A program made the translations under genes and the position numbers. The notes beneath the pieces were generated by a model. It made no database searches. It saw nothing but the letters and a program-made list of their open reading frames with translations, and was not told where the DNA came from. A stretch of DNA of 64,000 bases from Dryomyza anilis (taxonomy: Eukaryota > Arthropoda > Insecta > Diptera > Dryomyzidae). Shown in pieces: positions 31,805 to 44,569 of the stretch (its first letter is position 1; the number at the start of each line of letters is the position of its first letter). The DNA is taken from positions 85,407,069-85,471,068 of the forward strand of contig OX638130.1 in the NCBI GenBank assembly GCA_951804985.1, written 5' to 3'.

Positions 31805-32135
31805 GAAATAAAAAATATTTTTTTAATATAAAACGTTTTTAATGTGAACTTTAAGTATCCAATACCGCCCCACATTTCATTTTACATCATACTCAAAATT
31901 CACATTAAAAACGTTTTATATTAAACATGATACAATAACAAGGTAGTAGTATCCCAGAGCGCCTCTCACAATTTTGTCTTGTCCCATACAACATTTTGAC
32001 ATAAGCACGGGACGTTTGAAAGTATTTGCAGGCGTTTGACAGAAGCACGGGACGCCTATGAAGAACAAGAACTCTAATACTTCTACCTTGAATAATTGTA
32101 CCATGATATTAAAAAATATTTTTTATTTTTCTTAT
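31805..32135. repeat. Nested palindromic element
   Basis: 31822-31848 (begins TTTAATATAAAACG) and 31899-31925 are a perfect 27-bp inverted repeat around a 50-bp loop. Next to it, 31926-31953 (CATGATACAATAACAAGG) is inverted imperfectly at about 32075-32104. An outer inverted pair ATAAAAAATATTTTTT frames the whole. The structure looks like one foldback-type element inserted in or next to another. Confidence 0.65.
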
Positions 32136-32869
32136 TTTTTGTGTCAGTGAGATTTTCATCAGACAGAATTTGAAAGGCCTAATATTATTAAAATTTAAAA
32201 TATTCATAAAATATGTCTTTAATATGGAACCATGGCGGTAGAACCATGATGAACCGGAGGACAAGAAAACGATAATATTGCATTGTCATCCAGTTCGAAG
32301 AAATATTTAAAATCTCAAGTCTGTAGCTCATCGCGAAGGTAGTTTAAAATCAATTCCAAATTTGTACCGAACAAACAGACAAGAATGCAACCTAATAAAA
32401 ACGTTTTAAAAATAAAATGTATGCTCGTATTTAGTACAAATTTGTATAACAAATTGCAGTGACCATACTATAATCGTATACTCGTGTACTCGCGTTTTTA
32501 ACTTCATGAAAAGTTCTAAAACAATGCTTTCAACTTTAAGGCTGCGCGCACGGTGATGCTGTACTTTACGCGAAAGTTCTTACAGACATTCCTATGAAAG
32601 TTCGCATAGTAAAGCATAAAGTTTGTGCTTTTACTGTGTTCGCAGTCTTAAATGGTTGAACATTTTAGTGAGCATGCTATGTTTGCAGATAGTTTTGTTT
32701 CATTATGTCGCAATTATCTTCGGATATATCACATTGGTGCCCTTAATAATGTATTTTATTAAATAATATATATAATATAAAAAAAATTCATTAATTAAAC
32801 ATGTGTCTTATTTATAAATTTTTATTAAATCCGCTTTTTCAGGAATTTTGGGATAATCATAATGCTTAC

Positions 32870-33100
32870 GTAGTATGGTTGTATGAAATCACAATACGGT
32901 CACTGAGGATCATATTATGGTTGTGTGGCATCATAATATGGTCACTGAGGACCATATTATGGTTGTGTGAAATCTGGATATGGTCACTGAAAACCATAGT
33001 ATGGTTGTTTGGAATCAGAATATGGTCACTGAAAACCAAAACCAGTATAGTTGTGTGAATTATTACTATTGTCACTAAGGATCATATTAAGGTTGATAAC
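32870..33100 (+). repeat. 42-bp tandem repeat, about five units
   Basis: GGTTGTRTGRAATC ... ATATGGTCACTGAGGA CATATTAT-type units begin at 32877, 32919, 32961 and 33003, exactly 42 bp apart, with a degenerate fifth. Both strands are open in one frame because 42 is a multiple of three; no protein is inferred. Confidence 0.85.
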
Positions 33101-33117
33101 ACTGTCGGACAGCACAT

Positions 33118-33783
33118 AAAGGGTTTTTCAACAGGGACGCTACAAAAGTAGAGTTTTAATTACATAAGTAAGTTAAGGTACGAAAAATGGATTTTGAACA
33201 AAGCAGTGGACATAAAAAAAACTCGAAGTGATACAGAAATTCTGTAAATGAGGATATTCATTGTTTTTCGATGCCTAACCAAAAATACAGGCCGGAGTTC
33301 TTGTATATTTTTGGTGTTCCACCGTGATATTCTTTTACACTTATATTTTATAGTTTATAGATTTAATTATTTGGAGTAGATGTTTTGTATCTATCATAAC
33401 TTTGTAGTTCCTTACTAATTTTGAAAAGTGATAAAAATTTTGAAAAGGTAATTAAATTTACTTTTAATAACTGTAAAAATGTCAAATTTGAATTATTTTG
33501 TCGTATAATGTCCTATAACTCAGGACTTTTTAAACCTATTTCAATAAATTAAAAAGTTTTAGTAAGTTAAATATATTGCTTTTTAAAAAGTTATACACTT
33601 TTAAAATAGCTTACGTAAATGCTGAGTTTAAATTACATAAGTAACTCATGGTAGGAAAATTCGAATTTGCACACAGAAGAGCAAATTAAAAAAAAACTCG
33701 AAGTGATATAGACATTCTGTAAATGAGGATATTCATTGATATTCGATACCTATCCAAAAATATAGGTGGGAAATTTTGTATAC
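33118..33783. mobile_element. Transposon end plus ~150-bp direct repeat
   Basis: 33122-33156 (AAGGGTTTTTCAACAGGG and following) matches the inverted-repeat end of the MITE at 55108-55377. Directly after it, 33157-33308 is repeated imperfectly at 33633-33783 (shared AATTACATAAGTAA and CTGTAAATGAGGATATTCATTG). The ~480-bp spacing could mean a small element with terminal direct repeats, or a duplication. Confidence 0.45.
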
Positions 33784-33787
33784 GAAA

Positions 33788-33975
33788 TTTTTTGGAATTT
33801 GTAGCACAGTGTATTCTGAGGGTGGGGAGGTTCAGCATAATTAAAATCTTTAAAATTAAGGTATGCAATTAAATATCCCACATTAATACCCCACCAAAGG
33901 TGAAGGGTATTCCATAGTCGGGCCCGACCGACTATAAAAATTCGCCCCATGTGACCGAACTTACCCAACTCGGAT
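33788..33975 (+). mobile_element. INE-1-like repeat fragment
   Basis: Inverse match to 27190-27380, with CATAGTCGGGCCCGACCGAC at 33914-33933. Only this end is present. Confidence 0.55.
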
Positions 33976-35282
33976 ACATCAAGTGCATCCTTATGTCGAT
34001 CTATATTTCAAATTCGTTAAATAATAAAGCTATAGGCATGAAATTTGGATATCACTCCTTAACATATATTTTTCTCGTAAAATTTCCAAGATTATCCTCT
34101 TTCAATTGACACCAATTACGCCATCATAGGACAATTATAAGTATTTAAATACATTTCTCAAAAATTATCCTTTGAAAGTTTGAAGTTCTTTTAAAAGAAC
34201 ACGGGATCACGAAATAAATAAATGTAAATGCAGTTGACTTCATTTGGTCCCTAGTTTCAGATCTATATCAATTGTCTCATGTGTAACGAAGTTTTTCACA
34301 TTTTGGCGGACGGAGTAATATTGTCATTGAGGATCAAATAAGACATAGTATATGATTGCATACAACCATAACCCGAATCACAATATGATGCCCTTCATAT
34401 ATGATCACCACAACCATGTTTTTGCTTTGTGTGTTCCCAATCATTATCTAATAATTGTTTCTACTAAGGAATGACTATATTTTTTTCCATCATGACTACA
34501 TTTTACATTTCATAAGAACCCATCATCACTTTAAACAGCAAAAGAGAGGTAGGGTATAAATTTAAAGATTGGTGAAATAAATTCAATACATTAAATTCAA
34601 GTATAATTGAGGTTAAAAGTAAAAAATCCACATTTAGCAGCATATGGCGATTCATACGCTAGCAACAAACCAGCCGACTATAATTACCACATCCCTACAA
34701 AATTTGAATAAAACTTTTTTTTTCGAAAACTGAGCATTTTCTAAAATAAAGTATTACTTAAATATATAAGTTATAACTTCACTTAAATTTGCACTTTTCT
34801 ATCATATTAAATTTTTTTTCAATTGACATTATTCTAAACGTAATCATAACCTTTTCCACATCGATTGTGTGGAGCATTTGCATTTGAAGTCTTTATGCGC
34901 GCACTGTCACAAGTCGTTACACCGGGTTTTCCACACAATTTCTTCCACTTGTTCCAACACATGACATACGTTAACCACATATTTATTTTTATCACTGTGC
35001 GATTATCACCACTTGTCAATCTGTGTTGTGACATTTTGTGACACCTAAGGTTGTGCTAAATAAATTGTTCTGTAAAGTGAATTTGATTTTTTTATTTTTA
35101 ATAGTTATGCTTTTTTTACATTTGATTTTTAAAGGACATTATATAATAGCAATAAGTTTAAAGTGTGTCAATGAAGAATATATTAAAAAAAAACTGTAAG
35201 GTTTTTATATTATTGAAATTCTTTTCTATGAATGATTTTCTAAGTTTTTATAAGCTTCTCCAACAAAAACAAACTATATTTG
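33976..35282. other. AT-rich DNA, no gene recognised
   Basis: 34310-34430 carries ATATGATTG / CAACCAT motifs like those at 31300-31690. A 66-codon minus frame at 34834-35034 has no family motif. Otherwise nothing seen. Confidence 0.4.
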
Positions 35283-35592
35283 TGAGTCGATCACTTTCCA
35301 ATCACTACTGAAGTCCTGCGTCTCAGATGCGGCGCCCTTATATACTACATACATCATTTCAACATGTTTCGAGAATCTTCTGCACTTTTCGTGAATGCTA
35401 CATGCTATTTGCGTTTCATTCGCACTCATGTGTTTTAATGCGCTGTTCTTCCATCCTTTTCTCGCACATAGCCTCAGTGCGCTGAATGATCTTCGTCTCT
35501 TTCTAACACATTGCTTAGTACGCTGAATTGTCTTGCGTCTCATTTACTCTTATTAAATAGCACATTGGAGCAAACTACATCTTTTCGTAACA
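35283..35592 (-). mobile_element. Solo LTR family A, truncated
   Basis: Ends CTTTTCGTAACA at 35592 like the other copies and contains the inverse TATATAAGGGCGCCGC block and the repeated 'cgcactcatgtgttttaatgcgctg'-type text. The other end (with the poly(A) signal) is missing. Confidence 0.75.
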
Positions 35593-35960
35593 ATATTTTA
35601 TAATAAATGACTTATGGTCCAAATTCTGCAAATGCTTTAAGATATTTTAGGTTTTTACCCGAAAGGAAAATCATATGCTTTGCAGAGAACATAATATGAT
35701 TGTAACCAGCATTCATTAACTTGATTATTTTTCAAATAATATTAGTTTTAATATATAAAATTGAAATTAGTTTTAATTAATTGTTACGAGAACATGTAAT
35801 ATGCAATAAATAAGAGTAAATGAGAGGCAAGATAAATCAGCGTACTGATCCAATATCACAGCAAGAGACGGGTGATCATTCATGCACTAAATCAGTGAAC
35901 AAGAACAATAGGAAAGATAAAATAGAAATAGCGTATGAGTATAAGGGTTCACAACTAATG

Positions 35961-36180
35961 TAGAAGGTTTTGGAAACTTCTAGAATCGGGCTATTTGCTG
36001 AACATTATTGTTAAAGAGATGGATTGTTACAACTCATACGGAGTGTAGAAGTTTATGGAAACTTCTAGAATCGGGCTATTTGCTGAACATGATTGTTAAA
36101 GAGATGGATTGTTACAAGACATACGGAGGTTAGAAATTTATGGAAACTTCTGGAATCTGACTCTGCAGTATATTGCTGCG
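35961..36180 (+). repeat. 85-bp tandem repeat, 2.5 units
   Basis: TAGAAGGTTTTGGAAACTTC at 35961 recurs as variants at 36046 and 36131, each 85 bp apart, with CTAGAATCGGGCTATTTGCTG inside. Text just upstream (from TGTTACGAGAAC at 35784) faintly resembles LTR family A. Confidence 0.8.
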
Positions 36181-37989
36181 CTGAATATATGAATATTATT
36201 ATTCAGCACCTCAAGATCTAATATTGTAAATCTAATTTGTTACTTATAAAATTTAGTGTTTGCAGAAAACGAACAGACATTTGTGACAATTTGCAATTTG
36301 AGATTGGTCTTCGTAGAAAAATACTTAATCCATTTGATTAAAATTTATTATGTTCACAAATGCAATCAATTCCGAATTATTTCACTTCGAGTGCAATTGC
36401 AGTCTATTTAGCTAAGTATTATTTTCGAATTTCCGGCATTGCCAATAAATTTACTTAATAAGTACACTGAAGCGTAGTCCTTTCCAAATTATTTTCCTTT
36501 CTATTGATTTTTCGAATGCAATAAACAAGCTCTTATTCTCATTCATTCAATTCTTCCCAACTATAGAATTGTTTTGGCTGCAATTTTTCTATTTCAGAAT
36601 TTTTCACATACCAGACATTCACACACACCCATCTCCTTAGCACTATAGCATATATTGTATGGCATTGTATTGCACGGCATTGTATTGTAAAAATTGCAAC
36701 AATGCGATGCCATTGCATGAAGAAATGTCGGGCAGTGCTGTGAAAAATGTATTAACTTCCATGAAGGATTTGCTAAAAATAAATCTAAAGTATTGTGTGT
36801 GAAAGTAGTGATGGGGAGAAATCGTTGTTGCAGTGCGTAGTGCATGCAATAAATCGAAAATGACACAAAAAATAGGAGCAAAAAATTAAAATATAAAATA
36901 AAACTTATATATAGAAGCAACTAAAATAGTTACAGATACATATACTATATATGGAACTTCAAATTTGCACAAGAAATTGCAGATAAAGTCATGTCAGTGA
37001 CTTTATTCCACTCAATTGAATTGCAACTCAATTATTTATGAAACACCTCGATGTTAAAAACGGAAGTGCAAATAAAGGACATTCCTACAGCGCGCCACAT
37101 ACACCCCAAATACACTTACATATATTTTACACGTAATCGCCATACATTTCTACATATTGTATGTAGTTTGAAAATATTCCATGTTGTCAACTGTTTTAAT
37201 AAAAATTCGACAAAAAGTCATGCTACCGAAATAAAAAAAAACACCTGTTAATGTTGCTTTATCATTGCGATAATTATCTACTAATTGAATTTTAATGACA
37301 TTTTTATATTATTTTAATTATTTCAATTGTTGCAATATTGCAACCAACAGCGTCGATGTGTTGGTCACACACAATCGTGTGCAATTAATAAATTATTCGT
37401 GAGTATGTGAACCGCATGTGCAATTTGTTTTGATTGTCTATAAATTCTTCTGTTTTTTTTTTTCACATACATATATTTTTTTTTTTGTAATGCATAAGTA
37501 AATTAAATTTGTTAAATCAGAATGCTTAATTATTATTATTTTCATTATCAGCAATCAAAAATGCAATTAATATAAAATTAATATGAAATAACCAAAGTTT
37601 TGAAAATTTAATAATATTTTTATTGATTTGCTACTTTTATCGCGGAACTTATGAAGTTTCTTTTATTTTTCAAATAGTATTAGAATCAAATTAGTTTAAT
37701 CCAAATCGAGATATTAAAAATAATGTCAGATCAACATTCAGAAAAATGATCATAAAATTCTGCGGGCTATATACATACCTACCGAAAATCTTCCCATAAA
37801 TCTTCCTCTTTCTAGTATTTTGGTTTCAATTTATATAAAATTCCCTCCCTCCTTCTCTCAAAATTTGTTTGACAACACTTCCAAACTTCGGCTCAATGAG
37901 ATTTATATTAAAATTGAAGTTTGTTTTAAAATCTATTTTTGCCTATATCGAAAATATTCGAAGACTCTTCGTTTAAAGTGCCACAGGAT
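36181..37989. other. AT-rich DNA, no feature supported
   Basis: A short GCATTGTATTGCACG-type repeat lies at 36660-36690. Open frames are short and lack motifs. Confidence 0.4.
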
Positions 37990-39560
37990 TTGACAGCCTT
38001 TTGTACAATTCCAAAATTGTTCTATTTTATGTGTATTTGACGAAAAAATATCCGAAAAATTCCTAAAAAGTTCCAGAAATTTAGTTTAACCATACAACCA
38101 TGCGATAGGTAAAAGGTAGGCAATTACAGCAGCTTGCAATCTGAAAATGAACATATTTTCGGCAGATTATCGGTAGATAAAAGCGGAGTTTTTATCCAAA
38201 CGACAGATAGCAATAGTCTAACGGCAGGTTATAGGAGAGTGAAGGAATATAAAGACCATGGCAAGACCATATAAAGATCATGGCTATAAAAATCAGCAGA
38301 CTGGCTGTCTTGTCATTCTTAAAATCTGCCTTCAGGCAGGCATTCTGAATATTTAAATAAAAACTCGAGACAAAAGTCTGGCTATTTTCAGGAATATATC
38401 CGGAAAACAAAGATAATAATTGAAGTTTCTGTGAAGCGTACAGCATATTATAACAATTTGTGTAATTTTAAAGGGAGATATCCGGCAAATCTTCCATTAA
38501 AACTTTTGTTACAAACCCCGCCTTTTGCTGCTTAAAATATTTCAAAAAAAAATATTCTAAACTGCCTTGAACCTTCCAAAAATCTTGTCTTGGGTTGTAT
38601 ACCGATAACTAAGTTTCCAGCATTCTTCCGAAAACCTGCTACAAGGCAGGCTTTTTAAAATATATTTCCAAAAGTATTTCATAAATCTGTCGTGGCGCGT
38701 TCAAATTTTTATACATACCGATTGCCTGCGTGAAATCTACATTAGTTTCTGATGAAATACAAACTACATTCTTTGCTCTGCGTAAAATCTGCTATAAAAC
38801 TGAAACCAGAAACCCACCGAATGTTTTTGTTTCAGACTGTGCAAGACAAAATAATTGACACCCGAGACAAAATTTCCTATAATTTTTCAGGAATACTTCC
38901 AGAAAATGGATATTTTCGGAAGTGTATAGCAGGTTATCAAATTTTGTGCAATTTTATTGGCACATTCATGGCATATTTTAAGTAAGGGCAGAAAATAGAC
39001 AGTTTGTGATATAGACTCCGCCTTTGTCTGTTTATAATATGTCGAAGAACTGTTTCTAAACTGCCTCGCTCCTTCCTTTGTGTTTGTCAGCAATCCCGAG
39101 ACAAAATTTTTGGCATTTTCTAGGAATATTTCGAGCATATTTTCGGCAAACCACAGATAATTGGAATATTTTAGGAAGTGTACAGCAATTGTTAAATTTT
39201 GTGGAATTTTATTGGCAGATTCACGGAATATCTTATGAAGTGCTTATGATACAAATTCCGCCTTTGTCTGTTTGCAATATGTCGAGCAAATATTTCTAAG
39301 CTGCCTCGACCCTGCCAAATATTTTGTCTGGGGATATTTATGAAAAATGCCAGAAATTTTGTCTATAAAATGATTTTTGGAAAATGTCAGGGTCGAGGCG
39401 GATTGTATTATTATTTTCGGATGATTTTATAAAAAGCTTCAAAATAAAAACCAACAGATTTTTGGCAGAATTCGGCAGACAAAAGCAGAAAATAGCAGAT
39501 ACGAAATATTTTAAGCAGTCAAAGGCGGAGTTTGTATAAAAAGTTGATTATTTACCAAAA
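37990..39560. repeat. Degenerate tandem repeat, ~230-bp period
   Basis: The block TCCGCCTTTGTCTGTTT plus AATATGTCGA plus CTGCCTCG occurs at about 39026 and 39254, and in diverged form near 38515. GAGACAAAA text recurs at 38371, 38861 and 39095. Near 39440-39540 the same text appears inverted (GGCGGAGTTTGTAT), so the array may end in a hairpin. No coding. Confidence 0.55.
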
Positions 39561-42150
39561 ATATGTCGGGAATCTATGTTTGTCGGAAATATACCCGAAA
39601 TATTATTCTGAAAATGGTAACTTTTTTAGGTAAGACGTTGAGGACGTTTTAAATTTCGTTGGTTTTAAATTTCGGAATACATTCGAAAAATGTAGTTTGA
39701 AAAATGTTCGGAAATGTTCTTTGGAAATAGTCTATGTTGTTAAAATAGGTAGTAAAGCCATGGTTGAAGTATAGACAGGTTAGTTCATCTAGACAGTTAG
39801 TTGGCATACACTATGCTGAGAATGTCAATAAGAAAATTTAAAAAATACAACATTTAATTGTCAATTTTAACTTTATTTCAAGGTTATGTTTTTTGCACTT
39901 TAATTTGGCTAATTTATTCAACTTTCACACCACAAATTCACTTTTTCACTTTTGTTATTAACTGCGATGTTCTTCTGGAGTCCATAGGCAGCTTGAAAAT
40001 TGCTAAAATGTTGAAATTTATTTAGTTTAAAATTTTGAGTTTCAATTTTTTTATGAATTTGTAAACAAAGCATTGATGTTCTGTTTTAAATTTTTCGTAA
40101 ACAAATGTTGAGACTTTCAAACAGTTTTCAAAAAAAAGTAAATGGCGCCTGAATTTGGAAAGATGACTTAACCTGTATATACTTCAACCATGAGTAAAGC
40201 ATATCAAAAAGGTACGAGGTAAAACTAGAAAAGCTTGAATATGGAATTCCAATGTTTTAATCAAAACTTAGTTTCAAAACTCCTATAACTTCATTTCACC
40301 AATTTCATTCTTCACAAAAAAAAACAACGTATACGTTAAATATAAATGTCTTTCGATCTTGATGAAAAACTTTAATCCAACCAACTGTCAACAAAATCAA
40401 AATCAAAAAAAAAGAGCTAATGTTACGCCATTTATACGATAAGATGAAACTTTTATTATTCGCACAGCCATCAGTTTTTCCCTTCCCTTTTGTTATGGCC
40501 TAGTTTAGCCTAATGCGCAACGTCCTTCGGCCATAACATGATAAACGCCATAAACGTCTGATGTCTGCTGTCTGCTAATGGCTATTATCTGGAAATTTTC
40601 AAGAAATATCACGCAATTGATTCAATTTAAAGACAGACACACACACATCGCAGTTTCAGAAAGTGTCGCCCACATTGAGAACGTTGAGTATTAAGGGCTG
40701 TTTACATCCTTCTGTCTTCGTTTTTCAGCAATACTTTGTACGTCCTTTTGAGAATTCATATTGGGTACTTGGTAACGAATGTTCTCCTTCTTGTTGTTGG
40801 CCATCGTAAATGTCTGAAGTTTGATTATGTGAAAAGTTTTCAGGGTTTCGTTTTTCAACTGCACCACTCGCATTTTTATTGCTGCCAGTGCTGCCAATTG
40901 GCAAATTCTTGTCATAAGTAGCTGGAGCAACACCAGCAGTAGCAGCAACAACATCACATGCTCCCTCTGGAAAGTTTTGATTACCAGCCACGCAGGAAGC
41001 GGAAATGCAATTGTTTGTGAAAATTTGCTGATATGATGCTGCCGTTGCTGTTGGTGATGCTGATGATGTTGCTGATCAGCATCAACTTCTTCTACTCATT
41101 GCACTCAATGTTGTTGCTGCCGCTACTACTGATGACGTTGCTGCAAAGATGAAAATTGGCTTCATGCAAAATTAGCTTAAACCGGCTTCTGTGGCAGATT
41201 CAGTTCCAGACCGAGTTGCGAGTTACGAGAAAAACTTTAAACTTTTGTCGAAATAGAAAATGTCTATGAGTTGCACTACTTTGTTGTTGCTGTTGCTGCT
41301 TATGATGTTGCTGTTGCTGCTTATGATGTTGCTGTTGCAGCTAATGTTATTGTTGCTGAACTAATAATAGTGTTGCTGCTGCTGCATCGATGAGGTTTAT
41401 TTTATTTTTGATGCTCTTGATGTCGGCAAATGCTTTTGGATGCAATCAAGCGTACACAAAATTTATTTTTCTGCGCATTTTTCGGTAACCTACTTTTTTG
41501 TTGAAGATATCAGTTACTTTGTGAGTTCAATTTAGTTACCTTTAAATGGTTTCGGGAAATTTAATTTAGTTACAATTCAGTTATAAGGCTATTAGTTTAT
41601 TTTCATAAAACACTCTTTTAGCTATTTTTAATGATTTCCTAAGTTTAAAAAGTCATATAGTCAACGGTAATCACATGAATATCACCACAAATCTTTAGCT
41701 TCCCAATGAATAATGACCTCATTGATGAAAGGGGCGTCAATGATGAATCGAGGACATTGTGAAATTCATCATTGCTAAATATGCCATAAAGGATGTTGCA
41801 TTAAAGATGTCATACGCCAAATCTAATCATAGATAAACCAAGATCATTATGAATATCTTGCCAATTAAGATATCATTAATGTAGCTTTCTAAAACAAGTC
41901 ATAAATAATCCAAAAAAATATCCAAAGTTTTTTTTTATATACTTGACAATCACTTGATGAAATGTTTTCGATGCTGTATTCATTTTACATCTGCACAGAT
42001 GAATTTGAAACCCACTTCAAGACTTCCATTTCAATTTGAAAATCAAATGACAAAGCATAAGTAGTGTCAAAACAAAACACAAACAAGACGTAGTTGTAGT
42101 GAAGAGATCTATAATGATGTGCAATAAAAACTCAAACACTGAAACAGCAG
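39561..42150. other. AT-rich DNA with CTG/TTG microsatellites
   Basis: 41281-41345 is a (TTGCTG)n type stretch with a 21-bp period (GTTGCTGTTGCTGCTTATGAT). A minus open frame at 40725-40991 begins at GTG and has no family motif; a host exon is possible but unsupported. Confidence 0.4.
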
Positions 42151-43273
42151 TTCGACACTGAGTATTCAGTGCATTTTACATTTTTTTATCACTGAGTATT
42201 CAGTGCATTTTACATTTTTTTTTATCATTCTTACTCTAATGCATTTTCTGTCCACTTGAGACACGGGTGACTTCACTTGATGCTGCTGCGAGCTGGAGGC
42301 GCTTTCGATGTTGCAGGTTCGTTGCTTAACGAAATCCAACGATGGCATTTACGCTGCGTCTGCGCCTGCTTTGCGCCGGTGGCTGGTGACGTCGACTGCG
42401 GTCTGTTACCGGGCAAATTGTCGCTTGAGACAATATAAATATTATATAAAAACGCGTAGTTGTTTTAATATTTATTAGCTTTAAGTTTTAAGTAATTTAA
42501 AGAGCTGTTGTGGCGACCAGAAAATGAACGTTGTGCTGCTACAGTTGTTTAAAATGAAGTGAGTGTCCCATTGCACCACGAGGCAAATGTCACCTTTGAC
42601 GTTTCTTCTTTCGCTCATCTATGCGAGTGTATGTGTGTGCCTGTCATGCGTTGGAGACTTTTTGGGTAGAGTTGCCAACCGTTCTAATGATTCGCCTTAT
42701 GTTGGTATAATGCAGCGTTCACATCAGATGATGATATAAAGTTTACGTTCGCGAACATTTTCATAAAAAATTTAAATATAGAATAAATTCAAAAGTTATT
42801 AGAAAATCATATAATATTGTATATTAAGTATTTAAAACATTTTTTTTTTGTCAGTATTTAATTAAAAAAAATTTGTTTCCTATATAGCTTTTCGACCAAG
42901 GTGTTGTTTTTATCGCACAATCATTTTTTTAAACTTTTTTTTTAATAAAAAAATGGTTGTTGTAATTTTTATAAACACCTAAATACTGACAACAACAATA
43001 TTGTCATCGAACGCCGAACGGAAGATTTGTTGTTGTTTTCAATGTTCGTCTTGTCACTCGTTACTCGTTGCGCTCACTCACTGCACTTCCTGTACTGTGC
43101 AGATACAGCAGTGTCATTTGGTTTTTTTTCTCAAAAAATTGAATGTCTAGAAAAAAATGTCTTGACACTACTTGACAACAATGAAACAAATACTGTAGTA
43201 AAGTGTAGTCGCTGGTGAGACTTTACTATAATAATGTAAACTGTCATTGCAAAATGCACTGAATACTGTCGAA
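42151..43273. mobile_element. Possible DNA transposon with ~30-bp inverted ends
   Basis: The left end TTCGACACTGAGTATTCAGT and following matches, inverted, the right end at about 43244-43273 (CACTGAATACTGTCGAA). The left end is tandemly duplicated once (33 bp, at 42155 and 42188). Each end has a small palindrome CACTGA-TCAGTG. No transposase frame is recognised; target duplication is unclear. Confidence 0.45.
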
Positions 43274-44569
43274 TGCAGTAGTGAATATTTTTTTAGAGGG
43301 AACTTGAAATACATTTGTGTGGATGTCTAGTATTTATGAATAACGTGCATGATATCGTTAATGGCACGTCATACATGATGTGGTTGATATTTGGATGCAA
43401 AGTATTAATAACATTAATACTTTGCAAGACGATAATATTATCAATTGTTCTTACTTAAGATCAGTCAATAATAAAGGAATCATTGATGACATTTTCCACT
43501 GGACTAAGTTCAAACTAATAAAAAAATATAAAAATCTCTCTTTTTTTATGACAAAATTTGTGTAGAATAAATTGTCAAAAAGCTGATAAAGTCGACTTTA
43601 AATGGTCTATGATAATGCGTCCTAATTTTTTACTTTACTTTTATTCAACAAAGACGATTTGTATATTTTGTTTTTCAAATAACTACATTATAAAACTACA
43701 ATTATCAATTCCGATCATGCTCCAAATACAAGTTATAATAGGGTAATCGAATTATATTAAAATTGAAGTAGATGGGTCTTAATTCCATGGACGATTTGGT
43801 ATGGAAAGTCTCATAAACAATATCGTTTGTTTTGCTTAAAGTAGAAAATACCAATAAATATATTTATTTTTGGATTCAATTTTGTTCCTACATATTCTGT
43901 TCTTACACCGAGTCTCAACTATCCATATCTCATGTTAATGTATATGACAGACAAATTTTATGATTATGTCGACAAAAACGACATGGTTCAATTATGTCAC
44001 AACATTTTTTTAAAAACTTATAATTTGCACTCGCGCCACGCTATATCACTGATGATTGCACTACGAATTTATTAAATAAATTAGTTCAACGCTAGTCGAA
44101 ATTAAAAATTGATGAAATAAAAAATTTTAATTAATGATTTTGGTTTGAATTTATTTTGAAACGTCATGGCAAACTTTATGGGGACATTTCAGTCATACCA
44201 TAAAGTTTGACATTTATGGCAAAACATGTAGTGTCTCCACAATACATTTTGATCGTACATCATAAACATTTCCATAAATTATGGCTGGACTATATTACTT
44301 ATTTCTTTCTGTAAAAAATAGAGAAAATATAAAAAAGGGGTGTGGCACTTTTCTTATATGAAAACTAAGAAAAGTTGTTTTTAACACTTATTTATCTGTA
44401 ACTATTTTCTTTTAAGAGATAAACAGTTAATAGTTTGGATTTAAATATTTTATGGCTGCACCTTACACTACTCCAAAAGTGGGCGGAATTGCAATTCAGG
44501 TAGTGGCACATTTCATATATAAAATTCCAATTCCAAAATCCTCTCTTGGCATGAAGTTAATTGAACCAA
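43274..44569. other. AT-rich DNA, no gene
   Basis: Only short inverted motifs (around 44165-44290, CATAAAGTTTGACATTTATGG) that suggest small repeat debris. Confidence 0.35.

Noticed and set aside
34834..35034. 66-codon minus frame with several cysteines
   Set aside because: Short, no family motif, AT-rich surroundings; not distinguishable from chance.
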